Assembly (NCBI GenBank): GCA_023396415.1
Contig: JAEWWJ010000010.1
Span: 1-33,635, forward strand
DNA: 33,635 bases
DNA from: Bacteroidota bacterium
GTDB taxonomy: Bacteria; Bacteroidota; Bacteroidia; Bacteroidales; F082
Direction: 5' to 3'
Shown piece after piece: positions 15,320 to 24,519 of the stretch. A model generated the notes under the pieces. It was not told the DNA's origin. It did not search any database and saw nothing but the letters and a program-made list of their open reading frames with translations. Every line of letters begins with the position of its first letter. The stretch's first letter is position 1. Position numbers and translations under genes: made by a program.

Positions 15320-16258
15320 ATGATCAGATTTTTAAAACACGAAGAAATTGACAAACAAAAATGGGATAAGTGTATCCGCGATTCGTTCAACGGCAACATT
15401 TACGGCTGGTCGTGGTACTTGGACATCGTGCATCAAAACTGGGAAGCCTTGGTTGAGGACGATTACATTCGAGTTTTTCCACTCACGGGCAATGTGCGTG
15501 CGGGGATACGCTACCTTTTTCAACCTTTTTTTGCACAGCAATTGGGTATTTTTTCATGCAACATTTTAAATGCTGAAATTATTGGCAACTTCTTAACCGC
15601 GATTCCAAAACAGTTTAAGTTTATTCAAATTCGTTTAAACACGCACAATAAGCTTGATAATCAACCTTTTGAGCACCTAATCCATCGAAATTTCGAACTC
15701 GACCTAATTCCTGCTTATGATAGACTCCAGCGCAATTATTCTACCAACACTAAGCGCAACCTTAAAAAAGCTGAAGAAGCCAAACTGATCATCATGCGCA
15801 ACATTCGCCCTGAGGACGTTGTAGAAATGTTTCGCAAAAACCGCGGACGCACCATCAGCCAATGGAACGACAGAGAATACCAACGTCTTGTTAAATTGGT
15901 TTATGCCGGAATTTATCGTGGACAGGCCAAGCTGTATGGAGCTTATACACCTGAAAACCAGCTAAGTGCCGGAGCAATTTTCATGAAAAGTCATGGCAAA
16001 TTGGTGTTTCTTTTTTCAGGCACTTCTGCCATAGGCCGCGACAATCACGCCCTCAGCTTTATCCTCGATCAAGTGATCAAAGAGTATGCCTCCGGCCCTT
16101 TGGTACTCGATTTTGAAGGATCGGACAACCACAATTTGGCACGTTTTTACAAAGGCTTCGGAAGCAAAGAAACCGGCTATCCGGGAATCACCATCAACCG
16201 TCTGCCTTTGTTGGTTCGCATCGCCATGAAAATTGTCCACCTGCGTAAAAAGTTGTAA
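15320..16258 (+). CDS. GNAT/FemAB-like acyltransferase
   Basis: The chosen start is ATG 15320 (MIRFLKHEEIDKQKWDKCI), 10 bp after the deacetylase-like gene; the longer frame would begin inside that gene. The 312-residue protein resembles the FemAB/peptidoglycan-bridge or cellulose-biosynthesis (BcsL/CelD-like) GNAT group: an N-terminal domain with NGNIYGWSWYLDIV, a central RNLKKAEEAKLII segment, and a C-terminal GNAT-like domain with GAYTPENQLSAGAIF, LVLDFEGSDNHNLARFYKGFG. It probably transfers an acyl or aminoacyl group to a glycan or lipid-linked precursor. Direct pairing with a deacetylase suggests joint editing of an envelope polysaccharide; substrate unknown. Confidence 0.78.
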   Translation: MIRFLKHEEIDKQKWDKCIRDSFNGNIYGWSWYLDIVHQNWEALVEDDYIRVFPLTGNVRAGIRYLFQPFFAQQLGIFSCNILNAEIIGNFLTAIPKQFKFIQIRLNTHNKLDNQPFEHLIHRNFELDLIPAYDRLQRNYSTNTKRNLKKAEEAKLIIMRNIRPEDVVEMFRKNRGRTISQWNDREYQRLVKLVYAGIYRGQAKLYGAYTPENQLSAGAIFMKSHGKLVFLFSGTSAIGRDNHALSFILDQVIKEYASGPLVLDFEGSDNHNLARFYKGFGSKETGYPGITINRLPLLVRIAMKIVHLRKKL

Positions 16259-16348
16259 CAAAAAAGTACTTAGAGTGTCTTTCTGCAACGCTAAAACACA
16301 AAAAATGATAATAACTTTTCTTACAAAGTGAATTGAAACAAATATTCT

Positions 16349-16369
16349 TACTTTTGCTCACGAGCAAAA
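16349..16369 (+). promoter_or_regulatory. upp promoter -7 element with overlapping inverted repeat
   Basis: TACTTTTG (16349-16356) is an exact -7 element 22 bases before the upp ATG. An 8-bp perfect inverted repeat, TTTTGCTC (16352-16359) and GAGCAAAA (16362-16369), covers the -7 box and the expected start site, as an operator would. No good -33 element was found. Confidence 0.5.
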
Positions 16370-16378
16370 ACCCATCCG

Positions 16379-17035
16379 ATGATTAAAAACTTAGGTGAGA
16401 ACAATTCCATTTTCAACCAGTTTGTGGCAGAACTGCGAGATGTTGAAATTCAGAATGACAGAATGCGATTTCGGCGAAATTTGGAAAGAATAGGTGAGAT
16501 TTTCGCTTATGAAATAAGCAAAACCCTTGAATATAAGTCGGTTGAAACCACTACCCCCTTGGGGATGATAGAAATGCAGCTTGTTAAAGAGCAACCGGTT
16601 TTGGCCACTATTTTAAGGGCTGGATTGCCTTTGCATCAAGGCTTGCTAAACTATTTCGATCAAGCCGACAACGCCTTCATTACGGCCTATCGCAAATACG
16701 ACAAAACTGAAGCCTTTGAAATCAGGGTAGAATACATTTCAAGTCCCGACCTCAACAAACGTGTTTTGATTTTAAGCGACCCTATGCTCGCCTCCGGAGC
16801 CTCCATTGTGAAAACAGTAAGAGGGATTTTATCCCATGGATTTCCGCAACACATTCATATTGTGGCCGCATTGGCCAGTGTTGAAGGGCTCGACTACATT
16901 CAACGCAATCTTTCGTTACACAATTTGACCGTTTGGGTTGGTGGCATTGACGATGAGCTTACAGCGCAAGCCTATATCGTGCCTGGCTTGGGCGATGCCG
17001 GCGATCTGGCTTTTGGAAAAAAAACAGACCACTAA
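16379..17035 (+). CDS. upp: Uracil phosphoribosyltransferase
   Basis: A 218-residue enzyme that makes UMP from uracil and PRPP in pyrimidine salvage. The PRPP-binding loop is LILSDPMLASGASIVKT and the uracil-binding C-terminus is YIVPGLGDAGDLAFG, where many relatives have GDAGDR. The N-terminal ATILRAGLPLHQGLL segment is also typical. Length fits the family (about 208-220). It starts at ATG 16379 with its own promoter, and the ABC permease begins nine bases after its stop, so the two may share a transcript. Confidence 0.95.
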   Translation: MIKNLGENNSIFNQFVAELRDVEIQNDRMRFRRNLERIGEIFAYEISKTLEYKSVETTTPLGMIEMQLVKEQPVLATILRAGLPLHQGLLNYFDQADNAFITAYRKYDKTEAFEIRVEYISSPDLNKRVLILSDPMLASGASIVKTVRGILSHGFPQHIHIVAALASVEGLDYIQRNLSLHNLTVWVGGIDDELTAQAYIVPGLGDAGDLAFGKKTDH

Positions 17036-17044
17036 AACCCCGAT

Positions 17045-18283
17045 ATGAATAAAGTACTCGTCGAAAACATCCGTATCTCCTTCGAATCCATTCGGAGCCA
17101 CCTTCTGCGCACCATCCTTACCATTGCCATCATTGGATTTGGTATTATGGCACTTGTTGGCATTCTCACAGCCATTGATTCCATAAAGTATTTCCTGAAT
17201 GAAAATTTTTCTACCATGGGTGCCAACACTTTCAGTGTGAGAAACAGAGGTATGAACGTGAGGATTGGCGGGCAACGGAGCAATACCGAAGCATACAAAA
17301 ACATCACCTACAGAGAGGCCATGGCTTTTAAAAATGAATATGACTTTCCGGCCTCTACCAGCATCTACACCTATGGATCGGGCGTTGTAACCCTCAAGTT
17401 CGGTTCAGAAAAAACCAATCCCAACATTCAAATCATAGGGGTGGATGAAAACTACGCGTACAATTCCGGCTTCGAGATTGAAAGAGGCCGCAACCTCACT
17501 TCAAGTGAAGTGCTTTCCGGAGCTCATGTGGCACTGATTGGAAGCTCAGTGGCCGATGATATTTTCAAGAAAAACGAAGACCCCATTGGACAGATCGTTT
17601 CCGTAGGCCCGGGAAAATACCGAATCATTGGCATTTTGAAAGAAAAAGGATCGAGCATGGGCTTTAGCGGTAAAAATTGCTTGATTCCTTTAAATAATGT
17701 GCGTCAATACTTCTCTCGTCCCGACATGAACCACACCATCAGCATACGTACAAGAACACCTGAAGATATGGAGGGTGCCATTGGACAAGCTACGGGTTTG
17801 TTTAGAATTATCAGAGGCGACCAAGTTGGACAAGATGATACTTTCACGATTGTGAAAAGCGATAATATTGCTAATATGTTGATCAACCTTACCGGACAAG
17901 TGCAAATGGGTGCAACATTTATAGGCCTCATCACACTTTTTGGCGCAGCCATCGGACTGATGAACATCATGCTTGTTTCGGTAACCGAGCGCACCCAAGA
18001 AATCGGCATACGCAAAGCGATTGGTGCTACACGAAAAACCATCCGCGACCAATTTTTACTTGAAGCCATTGTGATTGCCCAGATTGGAGGTATTGTAGGC
18101 ATTATTGCCGGTATCCTTGCCGGAAACGTACTATCACTCGCTATCGGAAGCGCTTTCATTATTCCATGGGCTTGGATTGTTATGGCTGTAATTCTGTGCT
18201 TTTTTGTTGCTTTGGTTTCAGGTTACATCCCGGCCAACAAAGCCGCCAGCGTTGATCCTATCGAATCATTACGTTATGAATAA
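17045..18283 (+). CDS. ABC transporter permease, MacB/FtsX type
   Basis: The 412-residue protein has one N-terminal membrane helix (about 19-45, TILTIAIIGFGIMALVGIL), a large extracytoplasmic MacB-like periplasmic core domain (about 50-285), and three C-terminal helices from about 290 in an FtsX domain containing the EIGIRKAIGATRKTI coupling-helix region. Such permeases work with a separate LolD/MacB-type ATPase and move lipoproteins, peptides or other molecules, or act mechanically. No ATPase gene is in the window, so it must be encoded elsewhere. The final SVDPIESLRYE is the usual C-terminus. Confidence 0.9.
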   Translation: MNKVLVENIRISFESIRSHLLRTILTIAIIGFGIMALVGILTAIDSIKYFLNENFSTMGANTFSVRNRGMNVRIGGQRSNTEAYKNITYREAMAFKNEYDFPASTSIYTYGSGVVTLKFGSEKTNPNIQIIGVDENYAYNSGFEIERGRNLTSSEVLSGAHVALIGSSVADDIFKKNEDPIGQIVSVGPGKYRIIGILKEKGSSMGFSGKNCLIPLNNVRQYFSRPDMNHTISIRTRTPEDMEGAIGQATGLFRIIRGDQVGQDDTFTIVKSDNIANMLINLTGQVQMGATFIGLITLFGAAIGLMNIMLVSVTERTQEIGIRKAIGATRKTIRDQFLLEAIVIAQIGGIVGIIAGILAGNVLSLAIGSAFIIPWAWIVMAVILCFFVALVSGYIPANKAASVDPIESLRYE

Positions 18284-18325
18284 TCAAACTAATTATACTA
18301 TCATTCACTAAAAACTATCACTACA

Positions 18326-18946
18326 ATGCCACTTGAATATTCACATCTAATTAGTAACAACAAACTTTGGGCTGAGAGAAAAAAACTTGCCGAACCCGAC
18401 TATTTTAGCCGCTTGAGCATGAGGCAACAGCCCAACTTTTTGTATATTGGATGTTCCGATAGCCGGATGCCGTTAGACACTTTTACCAGCACCGAACCGG
18501 GCGAACTTTTTGTGCATCGCAATATTGCCAACCAGGTTTCTATCACCGATATAAATTTTCTTTCGGTACTCGATTATGCAGTGCACGTTCTCAAAGTAAA
18601 GCATATTATTGTTTGCGGTCATTATAACTGCGGAGGAGTAACTGCCGCTTATAAAGGCCAAGCAACAGGACTGGTAGGCAATTGGATCAGCCCCATCCAC
18701 GATTTGGCCAAAGAGCACAAGCAAGAACTCGACACCATTGAAAACGAAGTAGAGCGCATCAATCGTTTGAGTGAGCTAAACGTCATCAGACAGGTAGAGA
18801 ACCTCTATAAAACGCATGTGGTGCAGCGGGCTTTACAAAAGTGTCATTCTGAATTTCGCATCCATGCTTGGGTGCTTGATTTGGCATCAGGTCATATTAT
18901 AGAACTCCCTCTCCCTGAAGGACTTGACCATAAATCAGGTGAATAA
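18326..18946 (+). CDS. can: Beta-class carbonic anhydrase
   Basis: The 206-residue enzyme interconverts CO2 and bicarbonate in the cytoplasm. Zinc ligands are C43 in IGCSDSR, H99 and C102 in CGHYNCGG; the D45-R47 dyad of the active site is intact. The N-terminus and length match the E. coli Can group. It is 42 bp after the ABC permease and 31 bp before an NSS-family transporter in the same direction; a tight operon is possible but no promoter was recognised. Confidence 0.95.
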   Translation: MPLEYSHLISNNKLWAERKKLAEPDYFSRLSMRQQPNFLYIGCSDSRMPLDTFTSTEPGELFVHRNIANQVSITDINFLSVLDYAVHVLKVKHIIVCGHYNCGGVTAAYKGQATGLVGNWISPIHDLAKEHKQELDTIENEVERINRLSELNVIRQVENLYKTHVVQRALQKCHSEFRIHAWVLDLASGHIIELPLPEGLDHKSGE

Positions 18947-18977
18947 ATGTATGTAAAATGATCAACCGTTATCCATA

Positions 18978-20357
18978 ATGAATCAAGACCCCTCGAACGA
19001 ACGTGAAAGTTTTGGAAGTAAGATAGGCGTGATTGCGGCAGCTGCCGGCTCGGCCATTGGCTTGGGTAATATTTGGCGCTTTCCTTATGTGGCCGGTGAA
19101 AATGGCGGGGGTGCATTTCTTTTGATTTATCTGGGTTTTGTCATATTAATAGGTGTGCCCGTGATGCTCTCCGAATTTGTTATCGGACGAAAGGCAGCCA
19201 AAAGTCCCGTCGGCGCATTCCGAAGGCTGGCACCAAAAACCGCTTGGCCTTTGGTGGGTTTCATGGGAATTACCGCGGCTTTTACCATTCTTGCCTTTTA
19301 CACAACAGTTGCCGGATGGACATTGGAATACCTTTACCTTAGCATCTTCAATGGTTTTAAAAGTGTTGAAAAGACAGCCCTTTCCGATCAGTTCAACGGC
19401 TTTGTTGCCGAGGGTTTCAGGCCGTTGGTGTGGCAATTGATTTTTATGTTTCTAACAGCTGTTATTGTTTTAAAAGGCGTAAAAGATGGCATTGAAAAAT
19501 ACACCAAAATTTTAATGCCGTTGTTGTTGGTCATCATTGCACTTTTGGTGGTCCGCTCGATAACCTTGCCGGGTTCTTATGAAGGATTGGTATTTTTGTT
19601 TCATCCAGATTTTTCAAAAATAAATGCCAATGTTGTTTTGCAAGCTTTGGGACAATCCTTCTTTTCGCTGAGCATTGGCATGGGCACACTCATCACTTAC
19701 GGCTCGTACATCAACAAAAAAGATAATTTAGGAACAACAGCCATTTCGGTATCTATGGCCGATACTTTGATTGCTGTTTTGGCCGGTGTTGCCATCTTTC
19801 CGGCTGTGTTTGCCTTTGGCATTGCGCCCGAAGCCGGACCAAGCTTGGTTTTTATTACCCTCCCAATGATTTTTAGTCAGATGGCGGGCGGGCAGTTTTT
19901 CGAAATCATTTTCTTCATTCTTTTGGCCATTGCCGCGCTCACCTCAACCATTTCTGTACTCGAAGTTGTTGTGGCCTATCTTGTTGAAGAACTGAAGATG
20001 AACAGAAAAAAAGCCACTGTACTTGCCTCCACAAGCATCGCCACACTGGGCTTATTTTGCACCCTGAGCTTAGGTCCTTTAAAAGGGTTAAGTGTTGGCG
20101 GCATGAGCCTTTTCGATTTGCTCGAGAAATCGTCGGCCAACATTTTTCTCCCGTTGGGGGGCCTTTTCATTGTGCTTTTTGTGGGATGGAAGTTGTCAAA
20201 AAAAGAGGTTTTGAGCGAAATCACCAATCAAGGCAGCCTCAAAATGCGCCTCGGCTACTTGTTTTTGTTTATTGTTCGTTTTGTTGCCCCGATAGCCATC
20301 GCCTTGGTGTTCCTCAACGGATTGGGGCTGTTCGGCATTGGCGAGAGCAGTTTGTAA
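18978..20357 (+). CDS. Sodium-dependent transporter, neurotransmitter:sodium symporter (NSS/SNF) family
   Basis: A 459-residue inner-membrane protein with about eleven membrane segments. The first helix carries the family signature GSAIGLGNIWRFPYVAGENGGG, including the unwound GLGN substrate/sodium site. The segment SFFSLSIGMGTLITYGSYIN matches the sixth helix, and ALTSTISVLEVVVAYLVEEL matches the region around helix eight. Bacterial relatives (LeuT, MhsT, Tyt1) import amino acids with sodium; the substrate here cannot be read from the sequence. Its neighbours give no clear pathway link. Confidence 0.93.
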   Translation: MNQDPSNERESFGSKIGVIAAAAGSAIGLGNIWRFPYVAGENGGGAFLLIYLGFVILIGVPVMLSEFVIGRKAAKSPVGAFRRLAPKTAWPLVGFMGITAAFTILAFYTTVAGWTLEYLYLSIFNGFKSVEKTALSDQFNGFVAEGFRPLVWQLIFMFLTAVIVLKGVKDGIEKYTKILMPLLLVIIALLVVRSITLPGSYEGLVFLFHPDFSKINANVVLQALGQSFFSLSIGMGTLITYGSYINKKDNLGTTAISVSMADTLIAVLAGVAIFPAVFAFGIAPEAGPSLVFITLPMIFSQMAGGQFFEIIFFILLAIAALTSTISVLEVVVAYLVEELKMNRKKATVLASTSIATLGLFCTLSLGPLKGLSVGGMSLFDLLEKSSANIFLPLGGLFIVLFVGWKLSKKEVLSEITNQGSLKMRLGYLFLFIVRFVAPIAIALVFLNGLGLFGIGESSL

Positions 20358-20401
20358 TGTTTTTTTGATGACAAGCACTTTGTTTGAACAGTACCTAAGC
20401 T

Positions 20402-21355
20402 ATGAACCAGTTGAAAGACTTATTTCACTTCAGCCGACGCGAACAATCAGCCATTGTGTTTTTGCTGCTTCTGGTTGTGTTTTTGCTGCTGTTCATTGGT
20501 TTTAACGATCGCTTGATCGAAAAAAAACAGTTTTCAAATTTATTGAGCGACTCACTGATCAGAAAAGGCAATCAGTTTTCTGATGTTGAAGAAAAATTCC
20601 AAAAGGATACTTCATACAAATCCTTTAACAGCCTGCAGCCAGAGCGTTCGGCTTCAGAACTTACCCTCACGCCCTTCCCTTTCAATCCCAACAAATTACC
20701 CATCGAAAAATGGAAAAAAATCGGATTGAGTGATCGGCAAATCAAAACCATTAAAAATTACGAGGCCAAAGGAGGTAAATTCTATAAAAAAGAGGATTTG
20801 GCCAAAATTTATAGTATCAGCCAAGCTGAATATGAAGTACTTGAACCTTTTATCAACATACCGGTATTGGATTCGATGCCCATGGGGCAAAACACTTCCA
20901 CCAAAAAACGCATGACCGATCCCATTGCTGTTGTTTCGGAATCCATCACGCCTGTTGTGCCAATTGCTTTGAACCAAGCCGACTCCTCTATGCTGGTAGC
21001 CATTCCGGGTATCAGCCCTTGGATTGCATTCCGCATCTTAAAACATAAAAACGCATTAGGTGGCTTTGTAACCGCCGATCAACTGTTAGAAGTTTCCGGA
21101 ATTGACAGCTTAAGGAAACAACAAATTGCCTCATTTCTCATCCTCGACACCGAAAATATCGTGGCGCTTAAAATTAATCGCCTCACCTTTAAGGAGTTGC
21201 TCAAACACCCCTATTTTGATTACAGCCAAACGAAAGCCGTTATGAATCATCGCGATCGGAAGGGCTTTATCAAATCGGCCGACGAGCTCAAAACAATAGC
21301 CAACTTCAACGACCAAGAAATGGAGAAACTGAAGCCTTACCTCAGCTTTCAATAG
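20402..21355 (+). CDS. Membrane-anchored helix-hairpin-helix (ComEA-like) protein
   Basis: A 317-residue protein with one N-terminal membrane helix (about 17-38, AIVFLLLLVVFLLLFIGF) followed by a polar linker and three helix-hairpin-helix units: about 100-155 (WKKIGLSDRQIKTIKNYEAK), about 190-250 (ALNQADSSMLVAIPGISPWI, typical ComEA IPGI motif) and about 260-317 (KINRLTFKELLKHPYFDY). This repeated design is common in Bacteroidota and suggests an extracytoplasmic nonspecific DNA-binding role, perhaps in DNA uptake; no other competence gene is near. Confidence 0.87.
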   Translation: MNQLKDLFHFSRREQSAIVFLLLLVVFLLLFIGFNDRLIEKKQFSNLLSDSLIRKGNQFSDVEEKFQKDTSYKSFNSLQPERSASELTLTPFPFNPNKLPIEKWKKIGLSDRQIKTIKNYEAKGGKFYKKEDLAKIYSISQAEYEVLEPFINIPVLDSMPMGQNTSTKKRMTDPIAVVSESITPVVPIALNQADSSMLVAIPGISPWIAFRILKHKNALGGFVTADQLLEVSGIDSLRKQQIASFLILDTENIVALKINRLTFKELLKHPYFDYSQTKAVMNHRDRKGFIKSADELKTIANFNDQEMEKLKPYLSFQ

Positions 21356-21482
21356 TGTTGAAAGTTGATTTTAACAATCGAAAACAAGACTATAAACAAA
21401 TTGTATAAAACTCATTTATATTTACTTACATATTTTTTATGGTTAGAAAATCGAAAATTGTGGTAATTTTTCAAATGCGTAC

Positions 21483-21530
21483 TTGTGTATCTCGAAAAAT
21501 ATGAGTTATTTTGCACTCCCTTTTGAGGGA
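21483..21530 (+). promoter_or_regulatory. Possible rpmB promoter and leader hairpin
   Basis: TTG (21483-21485) is 21 bases before TATTTTG (21507-21513), which resembles TAnnTTTG with one base missing. Just downstream, TCCCT/AGGGA (21517-21530) with a TTTG loop could form a small hairpin in the 5' untranslated region. Both are weak. Confidence 0.3.
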
Positions 21531-21555
21531 AGAAATGATTTAACACCATAGCGCC

Positions 21556-21798
21556 ATGTCGAAAGTTTGTCAGATTACAGGAAAAAAAGTAATGTCAGGA
21601 AACAACGTTTCACACTCCAACCGTAAGACCAGGAGAACATTTTCACCTAATCTTCATGTAAAACGTTTTTTTGTTCCTGAAATGGAAGAATGGATCACCT
21701 TGAAAGTTAGTGCCGCAGGTTTGCGCGTGATCAACAAAAAAGGTATTTATGCTGCTTTGTTAGATGCTGACAAAACCGGCAACCTCTACAAGCACTAA
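21556..21798 (+). CDS. rpmB: 50S ribosomal protein L28
   Basis: An 80-residue large-subunit ribosomal protein: MSKVCQITGKKVMSGNNVSH at the N-terminus, KTRRTFSPNLHVKRFFVPE and a C-terminal VSAAGLRVINKKGIYAALL. Only the first CxxC-type cysteine of zinc-binding L28 forms is present, so it is probably the zinc-independent form. In many Bacteroidota rpmB is followed by rpmG and a short DUF4295 gene; here a terminator follows after 21 bp and those genes are absent. Confidence 0.96.
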   Translation: MSKVCQITGKKVMSGNNVSHSNRKTRRTFSPNLHVKRFFVPEMEEWITLKVSAAGLRVINKKGIYAALLDADKTGNLYKH

Positions 21799-21819
21799 AA
21801 CGCATAAAATATTTTAAAG

Positions 21820-21850
21820 GCTGCTGTTGGTAACGATAGCAGCTTTTTTT
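21820..21850 (+). terminator. rpmB terminator
   Basis: Stem GCTGCT (21820-21825) with AGCAGC (21838-21843), possibly extended by an inner GTT/AAC pairing, followed by T7 (21844-21850). Confidence 0.85.
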
Positions 21851-21897
21851 ATTTTTAAGCCTCAGAAATAAAATAAAACTGTTTTGAATCAGTTAGT

Positions 21898-24447
21898 ATG
21901 CAACAAACCCCTCGACGCATGAAAATGATTATTGTGCAGTTGCTGTTGCTGCTTTTTGTTGTTTCCTTTCAGACCGTAGGCCAGAACACCGGAACGGTCA
22001 AAGGTAAAGTTACCGACGAAAAAGGCCGAGCAGTAGAGCTTGCTAATGTAGCCATAAAATCTAAGGCTAGCGGGGTAACTACCAATATGCGAGGTTTTTA
22101 CGAACTTCGGTTGCCTGCCGACAGCAATTTTGTATTAATATTTTCATTCATTGGATATAAAAATTCCGACCATGTAGTGAAGGTAAAAAGCGGTGAGGTG
22201 CTTGCTTTAGATGTTACACTTTTTCAAACCTCAACAGTGCTACCTACCGCGGTAGTGAAAGATGAGCGCATGAATACCACTGGCCTCAATAAACTCAATC
22301 CCAAGTCGGCGCAGCTTTTACCCACTATGGGAAGTGGCATCGAGGAGCTTATTAAAACCTTACCCGGAGTATCATCTAACAACGAGTTGAGTTCGCAATA
22401 CACCGTTCGAGGGGGCAATTTCGACGAAAATTTAGTGTATGTCAATGGCATTGAAATATACCGACCATTTCTTATCCGATCGGGACAACAAGAAGGCATG
22501 AGTTTTCTAAATTCATCACTTGTTTCAGGCATCAGTTTTTCAGCCGGCGGCTTTGCTGCGGAATATGGCGACAAGCTGTCATCTGTGCTCGACATCACGT
22601 ATAAAAAACCAAGCGAGAAGGCTGGTTCAGCCTCAGTAAGCCTGCTGGGTGCCGACCTGCACGCCGAAGGCACCAACAAAAACGGAAACCTAACCTATTT
22701 GCTCGGTACCCGCTACAAAACCACCCAATATGTACTTAACGCATTGGAAACCAAGGGCGAATATCAACCGAATTTTTTCGACTTGCAAGCTTTAATCAAT
22801 TATCAGATCAACAATAAGTGGGACCTCTCCTTTTTGGGTTATTATTCCCGCAACCAATACAAATTGGTTCCCGAAACCCGACAAACCGATTTTGGAACCT
22901 TTAGAGAAGCCTTTCGGTTGACGATTTACTTCGACGGACAAGAAGTGGATCGTTATGAAACAGGAATGGGTGCTCTAACTTTAAGCCACCGCCCGAACAG
23001 CGAAACCGAGCTGAAATTGATTGCATCGGCCTACCGATCAGTAGAATCAGAAACCTACGACATACAAGGCCAATATTGGATTGGAAAACTTGAAACCTCG
23101 TTAGGAAGCGAGCAATTTGGCAACGTGATACAATCGCAAGGTATCGGAACATTTATTGATCATGCACGTAATGCGTTCAAAGCCAACGTTTTTAATATTG
23201 AGCACAAAGGTACTCGGGCACGCGTTCATAGTGTATTAAAATGGGGAGCACGCTACCAGTTTCAGTATATTGACGACCGCATGAGAGAATGGGAGCTGCT
23301 CGATTCGGCCGGCTATACGCTGCCACGCCCGATTGACATGGTCGGAAATCCCAACCCAGTGGTTTCCGATCTCATCCTCAACGAAGTAGCTAGAGCAGAT
23401 CACGAGTTTCAAGTGCATAATTTGAATGCTTTTATTCAGCACTCATGGAATTATACCAGCCTCAACAGTACTTTTTACACCTTTACTGCCGGACTTAGAA
23501 CGAATTATTGGGGATATGGCAACGAATGGACCCTTAGCCCGCGTATTAGTGCCACCATCAAACCCGAATGGGAGAAAAAAATGCAATTCAGGTTGGCGGC
23601 CGGAGTGTATAGCCAATCACCTTATTACCGCGAGATGAGGATGTTTGACGGCTCTCTTTTTGCTGATCCACGTTCACAAAGAAGTTATCAGGTTGTTGCA
23701 GCCGGCGATTATGATTTTATGGCTTGGAACCGCCCCTTTGTTTTTACATCAGAATTTTATTACAAATATTTCGACCGACTTATTCCTTATGAAATTGACA
23801 ACGTGAGGATTAGGTATTATGCTGATCAACAATCAAGTGGTTATGCCACCGGAATTGACTTTAAAGTAAATGGCGAATTTGTAAAAGGTATCGAAAGTTG
23901 GGCCAGCCTCTCGGTGATGAAAACCGCCGAAAACATCAAAAACGACAGCTATACTTACCCAATCAACAGCGATGGGGAACGTATTACCTTGCTAAGCGAA
24001 AACCAAACCATAGCTGACACAGTTACTGCTTTTCCCGGATTTATTCCCCGCCCCGCTGACCAACGCATTCAATTTGCTGTTTTTTTTCAAGATTATATTC
24101 CCCGCTACCCTACTTTCAGGGTGCATCTCAAACTTGTGTTTGGATCGCGCTTGCCTTTTGGTCCGCCCAACACCGAAAGATACCAACAAACACGCCGTAT
24201 GCCTGAGTATCGCAGGGTTGACATCGGTTTTAGCAAACAACTTTTAGGCGAGGAGCGCAATGACTGGCGCTCGTCCGTTACGCGACACATTAAAAATATG
24301 TGGCTCAGCCTCGAAGTCTTTAACTTATTGCAAATTAGCAATACTATCTCATATACTTGGGTCAAAGACGTGAACAATATTCAGTATGGTGTACCCAATT
24401 ACCTTACCCCACGCCAACTCAACCTGAAACTTGTGGTTGAATTTTGA
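21898..24447 (+). CDS. TonB-dependent receptor with N-terminal carboxypeptidase-regulatory-like domain
   Basis: An 849-residue outer membrane protein. A signal peptide (helix at about 9-28, IVQLLLLLFVVSF) is followed by a CarboxypepD_reg-like beta domain at about 34-115 (GKVTDEKGRAVELANVAIKS), a plug domain at about 130-240 (GIEELIKTLPGVSSNNELSS, YTVRGGNFDENLVYVNGIEI) and a 22-strand-type barrel ending in the usual C-terminal aromatic (LKLVVEF). It would import a ligand using TonB energy. There is no SusD-like partner next to it, so it is not a standard polysaccharide utilisation locus pair; ligand unknown. ATG 21898 is used; ATG 21919 would also leave a full signal peptide. Confidence 0.93.
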   Translation: MQQTPRRMKMIIVQLLLLLFVVSFQTVGQNTGTVKGKVTDEKGRAVELANVAIKSKASGVTTNMRGFYELRLPADSNFVLIFSFIGYKNSDHVVKVKSGEVLALDVTLFQTSTVLPTAVVKDERMNTTGLNKLNPKSAQLLPTMGSGIEELIKTLPGVSSNNELSSQYTVRGGNFDENLVYVNGIEIYRPFLIRSGQQEGMSFLNSSLVSGISFSAGGFAAEYGDKLSSVLDITYKKPSEKAGSASVSLLGADLHAEGTNKNGNLTYLLGTRYKTTQYVLNALETKGEYQPNFFDLQALINYQINNKWDLSFLGYYSRNQYKLVPETRQTDFGTFREAFRLTIYFDGQEVDRYETGMGALTLSHRPNSETELKLIASAYRSVESETYDIQGQYWIGKLETSLGSEQFGNVIQSQGIGTFIDHARNAFKANVFNIEHKGTRARVHSVLKWGARYQFQYIDDRMREWELLDSAGYTLPRPIDMVGNPNPVVSDLILNEVARADHEFQVHNLNAFIQHSWNYTSLNSTFYTFTAGLRTNYWGYGNEWTLSPRISATIKPEWEKKMQFRLAAGVYSQSPYYREMRMFDGSLFADPRSQRSYQVVAAGDYDFMAWNRPFVFTSEFYYKYFDRLIPYEIDNVRIRYYADQQSSGYATGIDFKVNGEFVKGIESWASLSVMKTAENIKNDSYTYPINSDGERITLLSENQTIADTVTAFPGFIPRPADQRIQFAVFFQDYIPRYPTFRVHLKLVFGSRLPFGPPNTERYQQTRRMPEYRRVDIGFSKQLLGEERNDWRSSVTRHIKNMWLSLEVFNLLQISNTISYTWVKDVNNIQYGVPNYLTPRQLNLKLVVEF

Positions 24448-24486
24448 ACCTTTGAATGTTAATTTTGTTTAATGTTTAGTAGTTTA

Positions 24487-24519
24487 TTTAAAACAATTCT
24501 AAACAGTATTGTACCTTTG
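24487..24519 (+). promoter_or_regulatory. sodA promoter
   Basis: TTTA (24487-24490) precedes an exact -7 element TACCTTTG (24512-24519) by 21 bases. The element lies inside the longer frame beginning at 24509, so the protein must start later, at ATG 24548. Confidence 0.6.

Noticed and set aside
22224..22679. 151-codon minus-strand frame inside the TonB-dependent receptor
   Set aside because: It is antisense shadow of a plug-domain region with strong family motifs.
21898..24447. SusC-type receptor of a polysaccharide utilisation locus
   Set aside because: No SusD-like gene or glycan-degrading enzyme is adjacent, and the flanks are rpmB and sodA.
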